The notes beneath the pieces are model-generated. The model saw only the letters and a list, made by a program, of their open reading frames with translations, had not been told where the DNA came from and did not search any database. A DNA stretch of 64,000 nt from JAAXHF01 sp965242605 (GTDB lineage Bacteria; Desulfobacterota; Binatia; Bin18). Location of the stretch: contig CBDESS010000002.1 of assembly GCA_965242605.1 (NCBI GenBank), forward strand, positions 620,001-684,000, in the 5' to 3' direction. A program made the translations under genes and the position numbers. Shown one piece after another: positions 52,914-60,871 of the stretch. How positions within the stretch are numbered: the first letter of the stretch is position 1; each line of letters starts with the position of its first letter.

Positions 52914-54638
52914 ATGGGACCACGTTTCAGACGAGTCTGCCTGCCAGCCTGCCTTGTCCTCACGCTGTGGACCTCGCCGAGCTATGCCCTCTGGGACGGG
53001 CCGCTCAAGAAGCCGATTGGCTGGGCGAGCAATACCTGGTCGCGCTTTGACCGCTTCCTGGCGACCTTTGACCCGGCCGGCCGCTATGTCCGCCAGCCGG
53101 TTGAACGCCGTGTGCCGGCCCTGACCTTCAAGGGCTTTTACCGGCAGTGGTCCGATGTCCTGCTGACCAGCAACCAGACAATCCACAACCGGCGCAGAGA
53201 CTTCCGCTTCCTGCAGCTCCAACACCTGCTGGAGCTGGAATCCCACTATCAGCTCTCGCCCAATATCGAAGTCACCAACATCAGCCATTTTCTGTACGAC
53301 GGGGCGTACAACTGGCAGGACTCGTCGGGCCTGTACGGCGACCGGGCCAGCGAGACCCTGCGCGCCTACCACAATTTTGACCGGATTGTGCGCGAGCTGT
53401 ACCTCAGCTACCGCACCCATAATCTGGACCTGGTGATCGGCAAGCAACAGATCGCCTGGGGAAAAATGGACGGGCGCTATATTGATACGATCAACGCGAT
53501 CGACAACCGCGAGGGCGCTCAGGTCGAGGCGGCCGAGTATGAGTTCCGGCGCCTGCCGGTCTTCATGCTGAACACGACATATTTTTTTGGTGCCAACTCC
53601 CTCAACCTGCTGTGGATTCCGCACTTTGAGCACGACCGCAGCGCGGCCTTTGGCTCGCCCTGGGCGACCCCGTTTCTGCCCGAGGACGCCGAGAGCGTCC
53701 TGACCAGCGATGAAGATGTGCTGCGCGGCCGCAAAGACTTCGGCGGCAATTACATCCTCAAGCGTCGCCGGCCGTCGTCCGGCGACTGGGGCGACCATGA
53801 GTTCGGCGTCCGCCTCGACGTGTCAATGGAGCCGCTCACCTGGGGGCTGGTCTACTACTACGCCTGGAACAAGGCGGCCCAGCACTTCCTGATTGACCGG
53901 GCGATTGACGAGAACGGCGATATCCATCTGATCCTCCAGCCGCGTCATACCCGGCTGCACCATTTCGGGCTGACCGCGGACTATGCCACCGCGTTCGCCA
54001 ACATGCCGCTGGTGGGCGAGCTGCCTATGGTGCTGCGTGTCGAAGGGCTGTGGACCAAGGCCGTCGAGTTTCAGGACTTTGGCCGCTTTGGGGCCGCGGA
54101 CGATTTGCCGCCGCCCGATTTCAGGATTGACACCAGACAGCACGACGCCAAAGCTGTCCGGCGGATGGTGTCGGCCCGTCGCCGGGCCGGCCAGGGCGAA
54201 CGTTTCAAGTCCGGCGGCCATGTGTCGCGGGATACGCTGCGGGCCGCGGTCGCCCTGGAGTTTGCCCTGCCCGGCAATACCTCCTTTATCTTTCAGCCCT
54301 CGCTGCTGTACACCTTTGACTGGCGTGAAACCCTGGGCGGTGGCTTCGGGGGCGGGGTTGGTGACGAGTGGAATGTGCTGCCGGTAGCGTTTGTCGGCCG
54401 GCCGTTCCGCTTTACGCGCGACCGCCTGAACATCAGTTTTACGGCCATCCCGTGGCTCAGCGGCCCGCATCGCAAATGGCAGGGCGTGAAAACCAGACTG
54501 GTGGCCAGCTACAATTTCTCCCAGTTCATCACCGGCCGGATGACCTATACGGCCTTCAGCGCCGGTGCCGGCAGCGACATCTATGCCGTGTACGGGAAGT
54601 ATGACAATATCGGCTGGGAGCTGAGCTACGAGTTTTAG
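52914..54638 (+). CDS. DUF1302-family outer-membrane protein
   Basis: 574 residues. A signal peptide (FRRVCLPACLVLTLWTSPSYA) is followed by alternating beta-strand sequence with aromatic ends typical of an outer-membrane barrel. Examples are LSYRTHNLDLVIGKQQIAWGKMDG, TWGLVYYYAWN and YDNIGWELSYEF, with a terminal Phe. DUF1302 proteins occur with DUF1329 partners and RND/MMPL-type exporters in bacteria using hydrophobic substrates. The start ATG 52914 follows AAAGGA. It is the first of a two-gene envelope unit; the next gene starts two bases after its stop. Confidence 0.88.
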   Translation: MGPRFRRVCLPACLVLTLWTSPSYALWDGPLKKPIGWASNTWSRFDRFLATFDPAGRYVRQPVERRVPALTFKGFYRQWSDVLLTSNQTIHNRRRDFRFLQLQHLLELESHYQLSPNIEVTNISHFLYDGAYNWQDSSGLYGDRASETLRAYHNFDRIVRELYLSYRTHNLDLVIGKQQIAWGKMDGRYIDTINAIDNREGAQVEAAEYEFRRLPVFMLNTTYFFGANSLNLLWIPHFEHDRSAAFGSPWATPFLPEDAESVLTSDEDVLRGRKDFGGNYILKRRRPSSGDWGDHEFGVRLDVSMEPLTWGLVYYYAWNKAAQHFLIDRAIDENGDIHLILQPRHTRLHHFGLTADYATAFANMPLVGELPMVLRVEGLWTKAVEFQDFGRFGAADDLPPPDFRIDTRQHDAKAVRRMVSARRRAGQGERFKSGGHVSRDTLRAAVALEFALPGNTSFIFQPSLLYTFDWRETLGGGFGGGVGDEWNVLPVAFVGRPFRFTRDRLNISFTAIPWLSGPHRKWQGVKTRLVASYNFSQFITGRMTYTAFSAGAGSDIYAVYGKYDNIGWELSYEF

Positions 54639-54640
54639 CC

Positions 54641-55975
54641 ATGAGAAGCCTTGCCCTGTGTCTGCTCATTGTCCTGCTGGTGCCGGCCGGGGTCGGTGGC
54701 CAGGACACCGGAATCGCGCCACAATCCTGGAAGACAGTTGCCGAGCTGTCCGCCGAAGAAAAAGCCGGGCTGGATTTTCGGACCGACACCCCGCGCAGCG
54801 CGGCCGTCCCCTATCTGCCGGCCGAGCCCTACCCGTTTGAAGCGCCCTATACCGCCGAAGAGCTGGGCTATCGCTCAATGGAGTTCACCCATGTGTCGCG
54901 CTGGTCCCACGTCATGGCCGATGCGTTCGGCTCCCTGACCAGCGGCGGCTATCTGAACCAGGGCGTCACGATTGGGCTCAATTTCTATATGCCGGCCGAG
55001 GCCGGCCTTGCCGGTCAGCTCCAGACCCTGCCGGGTCAGGACTTCTTTCGGATGGTGTTCTACTACACCGCGCCGTCCGAAATGCTGGGTGCGCAAGACC
55101 TGTGGATTCTGCGCCGGACCGATAGGGACAAGGCCACCAAGCTGGACTATTTCGCCTACGCGCCGGCCCTCCGCCGGGTGCGGCGCATTCCCCAGCCCCG
55201 CCGGGGCGAGCGCTTCCCCAACAATGTCCAGTCCTTTGACGACATCATCGGGCGCGACGCCTGGGAGTTCCGCTGGCGTGTGCTGGGGACCGATGTCCTG
55301 TACGAGACCGTGCGTTTTCCCAACACCCGCCCGAGCCTGACCCTGGCCAATCCAGACGGCACCTTCTTTGACAGGCCGACCGGGCAGCTCAAAATGATGT
55401 GGGACAGCTACCCCTACTACCGGTCTGACGGCGGGGTTGCCTGCTATGTGGTTGAAGCCACCACCCGGCAGGACTGGCTGCCCAACTACCCGACGAGCAA
55501 GCTCATCTACTGGCTTGACCGCCATGCGTTCTACCCGCTGCGGATTGAGCAGTACGACCGCGACGGCCAGCTCCAGGTGGTTGAAGTCCGCATCGCCCGC
55601 CAGGACAATCCGGCCCTGGGCGACAAAGGCTATGCGGCCCTGATGACGGTCTACTACGACGTGTCGCTTGACCTGATGAGCTACAGCATCCACGACGCCC
55701 ATCTGCTCAAAACCTGGTCAGACAAGGACAAGGCCGTGGTGTTCGGCCCGGATTTCATGCGCCGCGGCTGGCTGCTGCACCCCCTCAAGACCCAGACCCT
55801 GGTGAACACCCCAGACGAGTTCTATCTGCGCCCCCGGCTCTACCCCGACAAGTTCCCCCAGGACCGCGCGGTCGTGCTGTCGCCCGAGGTAGCTGCCCGC
55901 ATCCGGGCCCAAGAGGCGGCCGGCCGGCTGGTCTTTGAGACCCCGCTTGAGCTTGCCGAAGTCGAAGCGCCCTGA
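54641..55975 (+). CDS. DUF1329-family LolA-like outer-membrane lipoprotein-sorting protein
   Basis: 444 residues. A signal peptide (LALCLLIVLLVPAGVGGQ) precedes a body with KLDYFAYAPALRRVRRIPQPRRGERFPNN, SFDDIIGRDAWEFRWRVLG, YPYYRSDGGVACYVVEA and KLIYWLDRHAFYPLRIEQYD. These are hallmarks of DUF1329, which has a LolA/LolB-like fold. It probably works with the adjacent DUF1302 protein at the outer membrane. The start is two bases after the upstream stop, so they are translationally coupled. The G+C-rich style ends here; the following GTPase genes look different. Confidence 0.9.
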   Translation: MRSLALCLLIVLLVPAGVGGQDTGIAPQSWKTVAELSAEEKAGLDFRTDTPRSAAVPYLPAEPYPFEAPYTAEELGYRSMEFTHVSRWSHVMADAFGSLTSGGYLNQGVTIGLNFYMPAEAGLAGQLQTLPGQDFFRMVFYYTAPSEMLGAQDLWILRRTDRDKATKLDYFAYAPALRRVRRIPQPRRGERFPNNVQSFDDIIGRDAWEFRWRVLGTDVLYETVRFPNTRPSLTLANPDGTFFDRPTGQLKMMWDSYPYYRSDGGVACYVVEATTRQDWLPNYPTSKLIYWLDRHAFYPLRIEQYDRDGQLQVVEVRIARQDNPALGDKGYAALMTVYYDVSLDLMSYSIHDAHLLKTWSDKDKAVVFGPDFMRRGWLLHPLKTQTLVNTPDEFYLRPRLYPDKFPQDRAVVLSPEVAARIRAQEAAGRLVFETPLELAEVEAP

Positions 55976-56091
55976 CCGGCCCGGGCGCATTGCGTCTATG
56001 GAATGTGGAGACATACACTATGGCCTGTCCTTGGACGTAGGACTAGAGGAATTCGGCTGTACATCATGCAGTGAACAGAAGGAGGAGACAG

Positions 56092-57258
56092 ATGTACGAC
56101 AAAATCAAGCAAATGATTGAAGACGCCGTTCAGCGCTTTGACAACACTCAGGGAGATCCCCGCCTCCTTATCCTTGGAGCAACTGGCGTTGGAAAATCTT
56201 CTCTTATCAACGCCATCTTCGGCAAGAAGCTTCGGAAGGTGAAGACGATTGTCTCCACGACGCGTGAGTTTGCGACGAACGAATACGAAATGGACGGAAC
56301 CACGATTCAGATTACCGACTCGCCGGGCTATGGCGAGATTGGTCACGACGAGGCGTATTCCAAGAGCGTAGTCTGTGAAGCTGCCACCCACCATGCGGTG
56401 ACGCTTGTGCTGAAGGCGGATGAAAAAGGATACGAGCGGGACCGTCGTATAATCGGGAAAGCCGGCAGAGACCCCGAGTTCTCTCTGGAGAAACCTCTCC
56501 TCATTGCACTCAATCAGATCGACAAAATTAAACCATTGCGTGAGTGGCCTCTTCCTAATGATGTGGATTTGGATTCTCCGCTCGCCGGAGACGACACGGC
56601 AAAGACCCGCAACATCAAAGAGAAAGTCTTCCTGGTCAAGGAACAATTCAAATCGGTCGTTGGCAATCGTGCTCTGCACGTCATACCGATGATGGCAGAT
56701 AAGGACGAGGGGGCCATCTTTGGCGTGGACAGATTCAAACTGTGTCTCTTTGAGATTTTACCCGAAGCCACCAAATATCGCTTTGCGCGGACGGCGAAAC
56801 TTGCCGAGAAGGCAAGCAGAGAAGTGCTTGAACAACTGGACAGGACGGCTGATACAGTAATCAAGACGGCAGCGACCGCAGCGGCCTCAGCAGTCCTCGT
56901 CAACCCTGTTCCAGTTTCGGACATCGCAGTTCTGGCCCCTCTTCAAATTGGAATGATTATCAAACTCGGTGCCATCTATGGCAAAACGATTGACCGGAAG
57001 TCCGCCATTGAGGTGACAAGCACTCTAGGAGCAGGAATCGGTGTGCGGAGTATCTTTCAAATTGTGATTTCGTTCTTTCCGGGAGTCAAAAATGTCCTCG
57101 GCCCTCCTTATGCAGCGACGGCAACCTACGGTATGGGGCAAGCGGCAAAGAAATATTTCAAGGGTCAGGGCGTCCCGTCCCGTGCGGAGGTAAGAGTCGA
57201 GGTTGACCGCGAATTGCTGAGGCAGCAAAAATTATTGAGCGACAAGAGGGAGGGTTGA
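56092..57258 (+). CDS. Era/YfjP-like GTPase, array copy 1
   Basis: 388 residues. G1 is GATGVGKSS (29-37). The variable segment 48-55 (RKVKTIVS) precedes TTREF, the G2 threonine region. G3 is DSPG (76-79) in TDSPGYGEIGHDE, and G4 is NQID (141-144), where Gln replaces the usual Lys. A conserved HVIPMMADKDEGAIFGVDRF region follows. After about residue 230 come helices with hydrophobic stretches (TAATAAASAVLVNP, then APLQIGMIIKLGAIYG), resembling the DUF697-like region of YfjP-type GTPases. GAAGGAGGAGACAG precedes ATG 56092. The gene is visibly lower in G+C than the DUF1329 gene upstream. Confidence 0.85.
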   Translation: MYDKIKQMIEDAVQRFDNTQGDPRLLILGATGVGKSSLINAIFGKKLRKVKTIVSTTREFATNEYEMDGTTIQITDSPGYGEIGHDEAYSKSVVCEAATHHAVTLVLKADEKGYERDRRIIGKAGRDPEFSLEKPLLIALNQIDKIKPLREWPLPNDVDLDSPLAGDDTAKTRNIKEKVFLVKEQFKSVVGNRALHVIPMMADKDEGAIFGVDRFKLCLFEILPEATKYRFARTAKLAEKASREVLEQLDRTADTVIKTAATAAASAVLVNPVPVSDIAVLAPLQIGMIIKLGAIYGKTIDRKSAIEVTSTLGAGIGVRSIFQIVISFFPGVKNVLGPPYAATATYGMGQAAKKYFKGQGVPSRAEVRVEVDRELLRQQKLLSDKREG

Positions 57259-57262
57259 GAAT

Positions 57263-58168
57263 ATGGCACTGTGGTGGCTACTGATTCCCCCCGCCGCCTG
57301 GGGCGTTAAGAAGATTTATGACTGGTTGTCCGAAGACGATTCACCACCGCCTCGCCCCTCTCCTCCGCTCCCTCCAGCTCGTCCCCTCTTACCTGAAACT
57401 CCCCGCCTCCTTATCCTTGGAGTAACTGGAGTTGGAAAATCTTCTCTTATCAATGCCATCTTCGGCGAGAAGCTTCAGGAGGTGAACACGCCTGGCTCCA
57501 CGACGCGTGAGTTTACGACGCACGAATACGAAATAGCCGGAACCACGATTCAGATTACCGACTCGCCGGGCTATGGCGAGATTGGTCACGACGAGGAGTA
57601 TTCCGCTAGAGTAATCCGTGAAGCTGCCACCCACCATGCGGTGACGCTTGTGCTGAAGGCGGATGAAAAAGGATACGAGCGGGACCGTCGTATAATCGAG
57701 AAAGCCATCAGAGGCTCCGATTTCTCGGAGAAACCTTTCCTCATCGCGCTCAATCAGATCGACAAAATTAAACCATCGCGTGAGTGGTCTCCTCCTTATG
57801 AGTGGGATTCTCCGCTCGCCGCAGACGACACGGCAAAGACCCGCAACATCAAAGAGAAAGTCTCCCTGGTCAAGGAACAATTCAAACCGGTCGTTGGCAA
57901 GCGTGCTCTGTACGTCATCCCGACGATGGCAGATGAGGACGAGGGGGCCATCTTTGGCGTGGACAGATTCAAACTGTGTCTATTTGAGATTTTACCCGAA
58001 GCCGCCAAAGTCCGCTTTGCGCGGACGGCGAAACTTGCTGAGAAGGCATATTTCAAGGGTCAGGGCGTCCCATCCCCTGGGGAGTTAAGAGGCGAGGTTG
58101 ACCGCGAATTGCTGAGAGTGGATTACCGAGCTCGTCAACAGCAAGGGCGAGGGGGAGTTAAGAGGTGA
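57263..58168 (+). CDS. Array copy 2: leader-fused GTPase lacking the C-terminal helical region
   Basis: 301 residues. The N-terminus (about residues 1-46) is a hydrophobic leader (MALWWLLIPPAAWGVKKIYD) followed by a Pro-rich linker; the usual KIKQ helix is missing. The G domain begins at ILGVTGVGKSS; variable segment QEVNTPGS (72-79); G3 DSPG; G4 NQID. After TAKLAEKA the sequence jumps to YFKGQGVPSPGE, so about 110 residues of the C-terminal helical region are deleted. The tail RVDYRARQQQGRG is unique. A second copy of the 3' end in another frame follows the stop (58152-58226). This copy may be a non-functional or dominant variant. Confidence 0.8.
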   Translation: MALWWLLIPPAAWGVKKIYDWLSEDDSPPPRPSPPLPPARPLLPETPRLLILGVTGVGKSSLINAIFGEKLQEVNTPGSTTREFTTHEYEIAGTTIQITDSPGYGEIGHDEEYSARVIREAATHHAVTLVLKADEKGYERDRRIIEKAIRGSDFSEKPFLIALNQIDKIKPSREWSPPYEWDSPLAADDTAKTRNIKEKVSLVKEQFKPVVGKRALYVIPTMADEDEGAIFGVDRFKLCLFEILPEAAKVRFARTAKLAEKAYFKGQGVPSPGELRGEVDRELLRVDYRARQQQGRGGVKR

Positions 58169-58226
58169 GGTTGAGCGCGAATTGCTGAGGCAGCAAAAAT
58201 TATTGAGCGACAAGAGGGACGGTTGA
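58152..58226 (+). repeat. Residual 3' end of a GTPase copy (recombination scar)
   Basis: In the frame offset from copy 2, the bases read GELRGEVERELLRQQKLLSD then KRDG and TGA 58224-58226. This repeats the 3' ends of copies 1 and 5. It shows a further copy was largely deleted between copies 2 and 3. Confidence 0.75.
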
Positions 58227-58230
58227 GAAT

Positions 58231-58455
58231 ATGGTCTTACCACTGGGGCCTCTCGTCGCCCTGGACTCCTGGCTGGGAGCACCTTTGACCTGGATATCAG
58301 GTGTGTTGCCTTACCACTGGGGCCTCTCGTCGTCCTGGCCGCCTGGGGCGTTAAGAAGATTTCTAGACTGGTCGTCCGAAGACGATTCCCTACCGCCTCG
58401 CCCCTCTCCTCCGCTCCCTCCAGCTCGTCCCCCCTTGAACAGAAGGAGGAGACAG
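58231..58455 (+). repeat. Leader module with an internal duplication before copy 3
   Basis: The leader (MVLPLGPLVAL...) and the linker SSEDDSLPPRPSPPLPPARPP occur here. The segment TTACCACTGGGGCCTCTCGTCG appears twice in part (58235-58260 and 58310-58335), which displaces the frame in the middle. The frame continues open into copy 3, so a longer fused product of about 454 residues is possible. The same module fuses to copy 2 and stands alone at 62049. Confidence 0.65.
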
Positions 58456-59595
58456 ATGAACGACAAAATCAAGCAAATCATTGGAGAGGCCGTTCAGCGC
58501 TTTGACAACACTCAGGAAGATCCCCGCCTCCTTATCCTTGGAGCAACTGGCGTTGGAAAATCTTCTCTTATCAATGCCATCTTCGGCAAGGAGCTTCAGC
58601 CGAGGAACCCGATTCCCCCCACGACGCGTGAGTTTACGACGCACGACTACGAAATAGCCGGAACCACGATTCAGATTACCGACTCGCCGGGCTATGACGA
58701 GATTGGTCACGACTATTCTGCTAGCATAGTCCGTGAAGCTGGCACCCACCATGCGGTGACGCTTGTGCTGAAGGCGGATGAAAAAGGATACGAGCGGGAC
58801 CGTCGTATAATCGGGAAAGCCGGCAGAGACCCCGAGTTCTCTCTGGAGAAACCTCTCCTCATCGCGCTCAATCAGATCGACAAAATTAAACCAGCGCGTG
58901 AGTGGTCTCCTCCCTATGAGTTGGATTCTCCGCTCGCCGGAAACGACACGGCAAAGACCCGCAACATCAAAGAGAAAGTCTCCCTGGTCAAGGAACAATT
59001 CAAACCGGTCGTTGGCAAGCGTGCTCTGTACGTCATCCCGGCGATGGCAGATGAGGAGGAGGGGGCCATCTTTGGCGTGGACAGATTCACACAGTGTCTA
59101 TTGGAGATTTTACCCGAAGCCACCAAATACCGCTTTGCGCGGACGGCGAAACTTGCCGAGAAGGCAAGCAGAGAAGTGCTTGAACAACTGGACAGGACGG
59201 CTGATACAGTAATCAAGACGGCAGCGACCGCAGCGGCGTCGGCAGTCCTCGTCAACTCTGTTCCAGTTTCGGACATTGGAATGATTATCAAACTCGGTGC
59301 CATCTATGGCAAAACGATTGACCGGAAGTCCGCCATTGAGGTGGTGAGCGCTCTAGGACCAGCAGTCGCTGCGCCGAGTACCTTTCAAATTGTGATTATC
59401 GACCATTCCGGGAGTCAAAATGTCCTCCGCCCTCCTTATGCAGCGGCGGCAACCTACGGTCTGGGGAAAGCGGCAAAGGCATATTTCAAGGGTCAGGGCG
59501 TCTCATCCCCTGCGGAGTTAAGAGTCGAGGTTGAGCGCGAATTGCGGAGAAGGCTAACGCCAGAACAGAACGAAAACGCGCTGACAGCCCGCTGA
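58456..59595 (+). CDS. Era/YfjP-like GTPase, array copy 3
   Basis: 379 residues from ATG 58456 (AGAAGGAGGAGACAG upstream). G1 GATGVGKSS (29-37), variable segment QPRNPIPP (48-55), G3 TDSPGYDEIGHD with two residues fewer than the others, G4 NQID. The C-terminal helical region is present but shorter (VNSVPVSDIGMIIKLG lacks the middle APLQ segment). The second variable loop near IEVVSALGPAVAAPSTFQIVI differs from the other copies. The C-terminus is RVEVERELRRRLTPEQNENALTAR, shared with copy 4. Leader sequence lies in frame upstream. Confidence 0.85.
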   Translation: MNDKIKQIIGEAVQRFDNTQEDPRLLILGATGVGKSSLINAIFGKELQPRNPIPPTTREFTTHDYEIAGTTIQITDSPGYDEIGHDYSASIVREAGTHHAVTLVLKADEKGYERDRRIIGKAGRDPEFSLEKPLLIALNQIDKIKPAREWSPPYELDSPLAGNDTAKTRNIKEKVSLVKEQFKPVVGKRALYVIPAMADEEEGAIFGVDRFTQCLLEILPEATKYRFARTAKLAEKASREVLEQLDRTADTVIKTAATAAASAVLVNSVPVSDIGMIIKLGAIYGKTIDRKSAIEVVSALGPAVAAPSTFQIVIIDHSGSQNVLRPPYAAAATYGLGKAAKAYFKGQGVSSPAELRVEVERELRRRLTPEQNENALTAR

Positions 59596-59621
59596 GTTAA
59601 GAGTCGAGAAGGAGGAGACAG

Positions 59622-60845
59622 ATGGACGACAAAATCAAGCAAATTATTAAAGAGGCCGTTCAGCGCTTTGACAACACTGACGACAAAATCAAGCAAATTA
59701 TTAAAGAGGCCGTTCAGCGCTTTGACAACACTCAGGAAGATCCCCGCCTGCTTATCCTTGGAGCAACTGGCGTTGGAAAATCTTCTCTTATCAATGCCAT
59801 CTTCGGCAAGAAGCTTCATCCGACGGACCCGACTGTCTCCACGACGCGTAAGTTTACGACGAACGACCACGAAATAGCCGGAACCACGATTCAGATTACC
59901 GACTCGCCGGGCTATGGCGAGATTGGTCACGACGAGGCGTATTCCGCTAGCGTAGTCCGTGAAGCTGCCACCCACCATGCGGTGACGCTTGTGCTGAAGG
60001 CGGATGAAAAAGGATACGAGCGGGACCGTCGTATAATCGGGAAAGCCGGCAGAGACCCCGAGTTCTCTCTGGAGAAACCTCTCCTCATCGCACTCAATCA
60101 GATCGACAAAATTAAACCATCGCGTGAGTGGTCTCCTCCTTATGAGTGGGATTCTCCGCCCGCCGGAAACGACACGGCAAAGACCCGCAATATCAAAGAG
60201 AAAGTCTCCCTGGTTGAGGAACAATTCAAAACGGTCGTTGGCGATCGTGCTCTGCACGTCATACCGACGATGGCAGATGAGGAGGAGGGGGCCATCTTTG
60301 GCGTGGACAGATTCAAACTGTGTCTCTTTGAGATTTTATCCGAAGCCGCCAAATATCGCTTTGCGCGGACGGCGAAACTTGCTGAGAAGGCAAGCAGGAA
60401 AGTGCTTGAACAACTGGACAGGACGGCTGATACAGTAATCAAGACGGAAGCGGACTCAGCGGCGTCGGTAGTCCGCGTCAACCCTGTTCCAGTTTTGGAC
60501 ATCGCATTTCTGGCCCCTCTTCAAATTGGAATGATTATCAAACTCAGTGCCATCTATGGCAAAACGATTGACTGGAATTCCGCCATTGAGGTGAGAAGCG
60601 ATCTAGGACCAGAAGTCCCTCCGCGGAGTATCTTTGGAATTGTGATTTCGCTCATTCCGGTAGTCAAAAATGTCCTCGGCCCTCGTTATGCAGCGGCGGC
60701 AACCAAGGCTATGGGGAAAGCGGCAAAGGCATATTTCAAGGGTCAGGGCGTCCCATCCCCTGAGGAGTTAAGAGGCGAGGTTGAGCGCGAATTGCGGAGA
60801 AGGCTAACGCCAGAACAGAACGAAAACGCGCTGACAGCCCGCTGA
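59622..60845 (+). CDS. Era/YfjP-like GTPase, array copy 4
   Basis: 407 residues. The N-terminal helix DDKIKQIIKEAVQRFDNT is tandemly duplicated (54-bp repeat), so the G domain is shifted by 18 residues. G1 GATGVGKSS, variable segment HPTDPTVS (66-73) before TTRKF, G3 DSPGYGEIGHDE, G4 NQID. The C-terminal region has the APLQIGMIIKL segment, then a variable loop around IEVRSDLGPEVPPRSIFGIVI. The stop is followed by the same 26-base spacer found before copy 4, showing a tandem duplication unit of gene plus spacer. GAAGGAGGAGACAG precedes the start. Confidence 0.85.
   Translation: MDDKIKQIIKEAVQRFDNTDDKIKQIIKEAVQRFDNTQEDPRLLILGATGVGKSSLINAIFGKKLHPTDPTVSTTRKFTTNDHEIAGTTIQITDSPGYGEIGHDEAYSASVVREAATHHAVTLVLKADEKGYERDRRIIGKAGRDPEFSLEKPLLIALNQIDKIKPSREWSPPYEWDSPPAGNDTAKTRNIKEKVSLVEEQFKTVVGDRALHVIPTMADEEEGAIFGVDRFKLCLFEILSEAAKYRFARTAKLAEKASRKVLEQLDRTADTVIKTEADSAASVVRVNPVPVLDIAFLAPLQIGMIIKLSAIYGKTIDWNSAIEVRSDLGPEVPPRSIFGIVISLIPVVKNVLGPRYAAAATKAMGKAAKAYFKGQGVPSPEELRGEVERELRRRLTPEQNENALTAR
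59625..59732 (+). repeat. 54-bp tandem duplication in copy 4
   Basis: Eighteen codons starting GACGACAAAATCAAGCAA occur twice in direct succession (59625-59678 and 59679-59732) with no visible difference. It adds one N-terminal helix repeat and keeps the frame. Confidence 0.92.
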
Positions 60846-60871
60846 GTTAAGAGTCGAGAAGGAGGAGACAG

